Assembly (NCBI GenBank): GCA_013398955.1
Contig: VWPU01005333.1
Coordinates: 1-64,000 of the forward strand
DNA: 64,000 bases
Source: Callaeas wilsoni
Lineage: Eukaryota > Chordata > Aves > Passeriformes > Callaeidae
Direction of reading: 5' to 3'
The stretch's first letter is position 1. Every line of letters starts with the position of its first letter. The notes under the pieces are model-generated. The model was given only the letters and a program-made list of their open reading frames with translations. It did no database searches and was not told where the DNA came from. This document shows positions 54,540 through 64,000 of this stretch, piece after piece. The position numbers and the translations under genes are program-made.

Positions 54540-55005
54540 CACGGGCAGCCCGGGCAAGTGACCTGGCCGGGGAGGGACGGCAGAGGGGCAGGTCTGAGAA
54601 ACGTCTCCCCGAGCCGTCCCCGCGCTCTGCCTGCCTGTCAGAGTAGTTTGGAAATGCTGTTGGTGACACAGTGACACGGGCAAACAAACCGTCACATCGC
54701 ATCTCCCCTGACGCGGTAAGTGGGAACTGAGAGCACGAACAGGCTGTGGTACCTTCCCCGCATTCCCAGCATGGTGGAGATGAGGACATTCAAGACGGTG
54801 CCCCGGCTGCTGTGCTGCTCCTTATCCCCGGAACAGCCCTTTCATGGGAAGAAACCACCGATTCCTGCTAAAGGCACTGCCAGTATCTAATTAATGTCAC
54901 CGACCCATCTGCCCAGGTTGCTGATGTGCTCTGCCTGCCGAGCAGGCTTTGTTGTAATTTCTACTGAAAACCAGACAGGAGTGTCTTAGCTCGAATTGCT
55001 AACTC

Positions 55006-55020
55006 TTTTTTTTTTTTTTT
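55006..55020. repeat. Poly(T) tract
   Basis: A T homopolymer of about 15 bases shortly to the right of the intronic CpG island. Confidence 0.8.
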
Positions 55021-56787
55021 AAGGGAAACCGTTAGAAAAGCCCTCCATCACTGAAAACAGTAATGACTATTTCCTTTTCTTCTCACTGCGATTCTAAGAG
55101 ACTTGAGAACCCAAGTGTACGGGAGTAGCAGGAATACAACAATTGACAAAATTGAGCACCGGGAATTCACTCCTTTTGTAATCTATTTACAGAGAAATCC
55201 TGTGGAGGGTGACATTTTCATGTAAGTGAATGAATAACAGATAGATGTAAAGAAAAGGCATCAAGAAAAATATCAAATCTTAGACAAAATATACATCTGC
55301 GTTCCTGTTGCCAAATCACCCAAAAATATTTTAAAAAGACAAGGTATTTGCCGTAATTTATGTCAGTAATTTTTACGTGCCAGACTGTAAGCTCCCTCCC
55401 TGCTTAGAAGCCATGTCACCTCCTGGCAGGCAGGCTGGAGCGCGATGCTCACAGCGTGGGTACCCAGCAAACAGCTACTCCCACCGAGCTCACCCTGTGC
55501 TGAGCACGGGCTGGCCCTCCCCCAGCCCTTCTGCGCCTGCAAAGCCCTGCTGAACCTCACAGCTGGACCTGACGCTGCGGAGGCTGAAGGGCACTGACTT
55601 AGTTCTGGTGTCCCCTGTCACAAGGTGCTCAATCCAGTTAAAAGACTCCCAATGATTTTAATGAGTTTTGCAACAAAGGGCTAGGCAAAGTATAGCTTTC
55701 AGTGTCACCACACGCTTATCGTGCTGACAGTCAAAATGGTTAAAAACTAGGAGTGCTGCCACAGCTGAATGATTTTTAACCCCACTGCCACCAGAAATCA
55801 GTTGATTTCATTGAGAGCAAGTGACAGAAGATATCTTCCCAATATGCTCGAAGAGGAAAATCATGTAGACTCAGCACATACCACCTGCTTTTGAGAGCAG
55901 ACCTCATGCAAAGAGCCATGATACCCCTGTGATAATCACTAAACATAAATCACAATCGACCAGACGTTTTCAGGAATTAGTTGTTCAATATCGGCCAAAC
56001 ATGAGAATGATACCAGTCTATTCAAAGCTGCTGCCATATTTTAAAAACTAACATAGACAGCTCAAAGCCTGAGAAGATCAGATTTTGCCTCAGTCAGCTG
56101 ACATACCTTAAATAATATTTGCCTAGTGTTTACTTATAAAAATATCATCTGACACTTTTTAATTACCAAAAAACCCCACAACCCAAACTAAAACCATAAG
56201 ACTACAACTTCTACAGGAAAAATATAGAGTATAAAGCCACTTAAACATACTTATCAGAAAAAAACCCCCACAAAATTATAGTAGTCCTGCTACATATTAG
56301 TCTGATTACAACAGCACTCACTTTGACTCATCAATCAATACAGAAGACCTGTTTTCACATCTGTGCAAGGCACTGTATACACAAGAAAAGATGATCCTTA
56401 TCCTATACCTTTTACCAAGCATGTAAAGAATATATATTTGAAAACAAGTTACCCATTATTGTTTCCTGTTACCACAAGAACTGACCACAAACTTATCTAA
56501 AATGAAATGCAGATTTTTCACATGAAAATATTCCATATTTAACTATCAACAGCTAATGGTTACACTTATCAGTTTTCAAGGAGAAGGTACTCATCATTTG
56601 CTTTTAGCTTTAACAGGCTCAAGGTTTTCTTCCACCTCCTCGTAAGTGTGTGTGATAAAATCAGTATCAGTAGTTTCACTTAGAGGACAAGATGGACAAA
56701 CAACTTTTGGGACAATACTTTGGAGCAATTAGTAATTAGTTTTGTCTTTGCAATGCTTAGAGCATAAGCATACTGTTCTGAAGAAAT

Positions 56788-56808
56788 TTTCTTTTTTTTT
56801 TTTTTTCT
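56788..56808. repeat. Poly(T) tract
   Basis: A T-rich run of about 20 bases with one or two interruptions, in the large intron. Confidence 0.75.
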
Positions 56809-59800
56809 TTAAGAAATGGCACTTCTGCAGAACCACTTCTTGATTCTGAACTCTTCCCTTATTTTCTCCTGATGGTAAATTTTAACATTTCTTGAGAGAA
56901 AGGAAACCAGAAAAAACAGCGAAGCTACTCTTGCAGAATCAGAAGTAATACAGGTTTCTTTACTGGGTATATTCTTTTATATTAGGATTTACCATCTGTT
57001 CAGTCCCTAATTATATTTATTTCACAACTCCACAACTAGAAAGATGAAAAGGCTTTGAAACAATTTTATCTTTTACCTCAAGAGTTATGAATTCTTTTGC
57101 AAAGATTGTCCCTGCGTGCCAGAATCATGTGACACAATGGAGCAATCCCCTACTTCAAACTGATGTATAAAACATGCACAATGTGCTTGTTTTCATGAAA
57201 GTGTGTATATGCTGCACCTGACCTCATCCAGACATTTCTCAAATGACTATCACTGTTGGTCAAAACAGCCTATGATGCAAAATTGAAAAGGGAACAGCCT
57301 TTACAGAACTTTGGCACTGTTTGTACTAGTATGTTATAACCAGTTCACTCCTGATTCTTAACAAGGCAAGAACCAGTCCTCATCAGCCATTAAAAATTTA
57401 GACAGAATTACCACTCTTTTCCAAGAGCTCCTATCAATGTTTGAAAGTTCAGCTCTTAGTCAAGTTTAAATCAGAAGAAAAAAAAGGACAAAACAAGCAC
57501 TAAAAACAAGCACTCTTGTAAAGCAAGTCTAACCACTAAAAGATATTTATGATTGCCTGAACATAAAACATTAATGCTAATAAATAACGCATCTACTGTA
57601 AGATTGAATTAATGCTTCATTTCATCTACTGTTCAATTTTCTCTAAACCTTTGGCACTAAGTAATTTGTGATAAAAATAACATTATCTTCATATTTTTCA
57701 TCAGTCGTGACTGCCCTATACAGGCATTACCACCCTTTGGTCACTAACTGCGAGACAGCTGGCAATTAATACATAAGACCAAAATTTGGAGCAAGAGTGA
57801 AGACAGTAAGAACCCTACAGATGCTCATGACACTAAACTGCAACTAACAGCTGTCTATTTCTAGGTGGTTTTGTTGACAAATAAGCTTTACTACAAGCTG
57901 TGCAAGAGATGAGAAGCCTCCCAGAGCTTGCCCGAGTCAGACTGATGTGAAAATGAATCAGGGTGCAATTCCTGCTGGGATTGATTGAAACTGTACCCAT
58001 TTCAACCAAGATTGAATTTGATACATATGCACAGGTCCACCACTTAATGCAATAAGGTGTTAAGTAGGAACTTCATCAAAGCAACGGAAGGTATATAATG
58101 ACAATAATTTGTACTTACATAACAGCATTTGCCAAAGACCTTAAATTAATTCAAAAATCAGCCACCTTGAGTAGTACCTGTTATTACAGACAGTATGTCA
58201 GATTGGAAAACTGACACAGTTTCCAAAACAAAGAAGCTACATTATGCCCTGCAAGCTAGAAAGCATGAAATTTCACTCCTGTGCAGGAGGGCTAGCCCAA
58301 AGACTAACAGCTCTCCTTAAGTTCCCCAAAAATCCGTAAGTAGGACTTTAATTAGAAGTCATACAGGATTAAGGGGGTGGATAGGTCTTACACTGGTCCT
58401 TCAATACAGGAGTAAAGTTTACTCACATGAATCAATAAACAGATCTAAGGCAAAAATAAATAAAAATCTCACAGTCAAGTTTGGGCTATTAGACTGCAAA
58501 GACTTGAAAAAAGTAAGATTGAGAGGTTCTTTTTGACAATCCAGTGCTCATTCTGTTCACAAAACACAGGAGTTTGCAATCCAACCAACTGCCCTACATT
58601 AGACAGTAGGTATTTAGCTGAATTTTCTTCTATATGCAACACTTGATCATTCTGTTAATAAAAAACTAAATTTAGAAAGAAATTAGCACAATACAGTCCC
58701 TACTCCGAAAGCATTTGTTGCATGTGTGCACATTGTTGTATGGCTTACATTCTGCTCTCTCTACGTGCATTTAACCAACAGTAACACTATGAAAGCCCTC
58801 CTTGATCAGTCTACTTCAGTTCTCTCTCATAGCTCAATTAACTTTTTAAAAATCAAAGATTGTCCTTAAAACAGGCCAGACCTGAATTGCTTCTAGTGTA
58901 AGTGCTCATAGTTTATTAAGTATGAATCCTTAGATTTAGTCTTGTGATACATCATTGAGTCAGAATTTATTTTAAATAGCTGAGCCCTGTTTCAACTTTG
59001 AGGCAACGCAGCTGTGTTTCTGTAGCGCCAGCTACATCAGGATTCTAGTCCCTGACTAGAGTTCTGGGTAATTCTGTTGCTAGTAAAAGGAACAGCAGAA
59101 AAAGCTCTATGTCTGATGACAGGGGAAGGATTTAACTGAGTGTCTAGTGATAGCAGCTCACATATACCTACACTGCCATTGTTAAGTAAGGTTCTTGCAT
59201 TTGCTCTTGGTTGTTCTAGTTTAATATCTAGTTCTTTTACAAAACTTGAAGTAGCTGGCTACATTAATTGTTTTAGGAAATACAAAGCATACTTTTTTTT
59301 TTGTTTGAATTAACAGAAAAATCTTGTGGATTAGAGATAAGATACTGTGAACTTTAATACTAAGCTTTCGACCCAAATGGAATCTAACGCAAATACAAAT
59401 GGTGCTTCATCAACAGCTTCATCACTTATTGTTGCTAATACTGTACTAATGGCTTTTCATCTTTTGATGTATTAAAACAAATAGAAAACTCAATTCTTCC
59501 TCACTCCATACTTCACTACCGTCTTACAGACCGATTATAAAACATCCATGAAAATAAACAGTTCCAGGTGGAAAAAGAAGTTGAAGAGTCACAGGATGTC
59601 TCATTCTAATGTACTGCCTGAGAGATTTTGAGCAGTCATGTTACAGCTAATTTACAGACAACAGCACACACCAAAGCAGTGATGCAAATACTCCAAATCC
59701 CAAAGAGGCTGCTGCAGCTATTGTAGATAAGAAGTTATGCCAGAGAAATTCTGCTTCTAGAGGGGCATCTCATAGGTAAAGAGCAGTCATTTAAAAATGA

Positions 59801-61417
59801 CTCCCAGTGTCTTCCTCAGTAGGGCATTTCAAGGGCAATACTTGGGAGAAATATGCAGGAACTGCTTAATACTGGGCAGGATGCTCTACTACGGGCAGAA
59901 TATTGGATGAGCCGGTACTGCCAGAAATGCTGGTATTTAGGTTTAGCAGAAGAAAGTATTTCTTCTTTGACATGTGACAGTTTCAGTGGAAAACTGCCAC
60001 AAAAGAAGTGAGTTGTGCCAATCTTATCTATTATCTAGTAATGTAGCACACAGCCCCTGTGAGATAGTCTTACTTTATAGACTCTGGAGGAACAGAGGCT
60101 AAAAGATCAAATGACAATCAGGCATCTAAAAACTACAAAACTACACCTAAGAGAGCACATACACTGCACCACATTCTCTGCAGACTGGCCACTAATTCCA
60201 CTTTGTCTTCTGAAAAGCTTCTCCCAAGTGTAAAATTACTTTAAAACATTAAGTTTTCTGTGGTTTTTTTGGTCAAGTATGCTTACAATCAGCTATTTCA
60301 TAAGCAACTAAAAAGAGGAAATTCAGGTACTCTGAAAAGCCAGTGATGATATATTAATTATACTTCAAAAAAGGACTTTATTTATTCTCAAGGGCTAAAA
60401 TAAAAGGCATAGTGATTGCATGGTTTTCCCATAAATGCAACAAAAACAATGGAAAAAAATCCAACCCAAACCCCAAAAGTTGTTTTCAGACAAATTTGCA
60501 TATGCAAATGCACTGGTACAAAGATGTCCCTAAGCTCCATTCTAACACAAAAGTTCAAGTTAGTTGAACTAACTAGAGTACCTAGGCTATCATGGATCCT
60601 AGGTACAAGGAATTGAGACTGATTACACTCTTATAACCCTTTACTAACAAAAATACTCTACACTAAAACAAATTTATACTATTTGTGATTTCTTTAATGT
60701 GATGCTGAGGTAAAGAAAGCCTTGGGAAAAAACTCCCAGAAACATAAAGCATGGAATGAATGCTTAATCCTGTCTACACTTAATATCCAGCTTTTGCTTT
60801 GACCTAGGCTCTGCAGACAAGAAATACAAATAGTGCTCCTCCAGATAATTTAGTAATCAAAGGCTTCACATCATCTTCTTACAGTGTCCTTTAATGTTCA
60901 TGTTTTCTCTAAATTAACTCAAGTGCTTTGTGATCCTCACCTGATACAAGAGTGTGTGGGACATTCACCGATCTACGGCTACACCCACAGTCCAATTGCT
61001 TTGCATGCAATACACTTCCAGTGACGCTTAAAACACAGAACATCAGTGAAATGTTTTCACCGTCCAGAAAAGCCAGTTGTATTTAAATAAACATCAGGCG
61101 AGTGTCTGATGAGAGACATGATGTACAAGTTTATCTCTAGGGCATAACTTGAAGCTTGAAAGCAAGCCCACTTGATCGGAGCACAGATTTGAAGACGCAA
61201 GTGTCACTTCACTGTTCATAGGGCAAGAGCAAAGAGAAAATCTGAGTTTATTTAGTGCTTGCTGTAATTACAGATACCCTGTTGTCCGCAGCGCTGAGCA
61301 GTGCATGAAACGGTGTCGCTCCGGCCATCAACGGTACCAAGCATCAAGCATTTCAAGTAACAGAGCTGTCACACAACGCGCTCCAGACTGCACTGCTGCG
61401 GGCTGGGCCCAGACTCA

Positions 61418-64000
<2,583 letters not shown>

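Larger units (their letters stand above)
53780..54800. promoter_or_regulatory. Intronic CpG island, candidate internal or antisense promoter
   Basis: GC-rich, CpG-dense DNA inside an AT-rich intron of ZMIZ1. Splice-donor-like sites face both ways: minus strand GC|GTGAGTCAG with GT at 53931-53932, and plus strand ACGCG|GTAAGTG with GT at 54716-54717. This would fit unmethylated promoter DNA with first exons on one or both strands. No start codon in a convincing coding context was found, so any first exon would be non-coding. Long frames read through it are artefacts of GC composition and of N bases. A promoter role is inference. Confidence 0.5.

Noticed and set aside
54004..54789. Long minus-strand open frame (261 codons) and overlapping plus-strand frames through the CpG island
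   Set aside because: They run through 222 undetermined bases and an 11-bp tandem repeat; openness reflects lack of stop codons in GC-rich or N sequence, with no domain or splice support.

Overview
The window is vertebrate nuclear DNA, most likely from a bird. The coding sequence is split into short exons by introns with GT..AG borders, the protein is almost identical to mammalian ZMIZ1, the introns are short and nearly free of interspersed repeats, and the few GC-rich islands stand in AT-rich DNA. There are no bacterial, phage or CRISPR features. The species cannot be named from the sequence alone.

One gene accounts for almost everything: ZMIZ1 (zinc finger MIZ-type containing 1, also ZIMP10), a PIAS-like transcriptional coactivator, on the minus strand. 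Seventeen coding exons are present, from 61419-61563 (most 5' in the window) to 13710-13817 (stop codon). All splice borders fit GT..AG and the reading frame stays open through every junction, giving 943 codons plus the stop. Roughly the first 90-95 residues and the promoter lie beyond the right edge. In order the exons encode the end of the N-terminal helical (TPR-like) domain, a Gln/Asn/Pro/Gly/Met-rich low-complexity region with an Ala/Ala-Thr tract, a PINIT-like region, the SP-RING (MIZ) zinc finger, a basic patch, a Pro/His-rich region and an acidic C-terminal activation segment. A 3' UTR of about 4.5 kb follows, ending near 9215.

Layout: 1-490 is a CpG island at the window edge, perhaps the promoter of the next gene leftwards (PPIF by vertebrate synteny, not proven here). 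491-9214 is intergenic with no gene I can support. 9215-13817 is the 3' UTR and last coding exon. 13818-61563 holds the other 16 exons and their introns. 61564-64000 is part of a further upstream intron. The largest complete intron (46023-61418, 15.4 kb) contains a second CpG island around 53780-54800 with an 11-bp minisatellite interrupted by a 222-base run of N.

The main points for follow-up are the apparent absence of a 26-residue exon known from human ZMIZ1, and the intronic CpG island, which has splice-donor-like sites facing both ways and could be an alternative or antisense promoter. I found no previously undescribed biological system.
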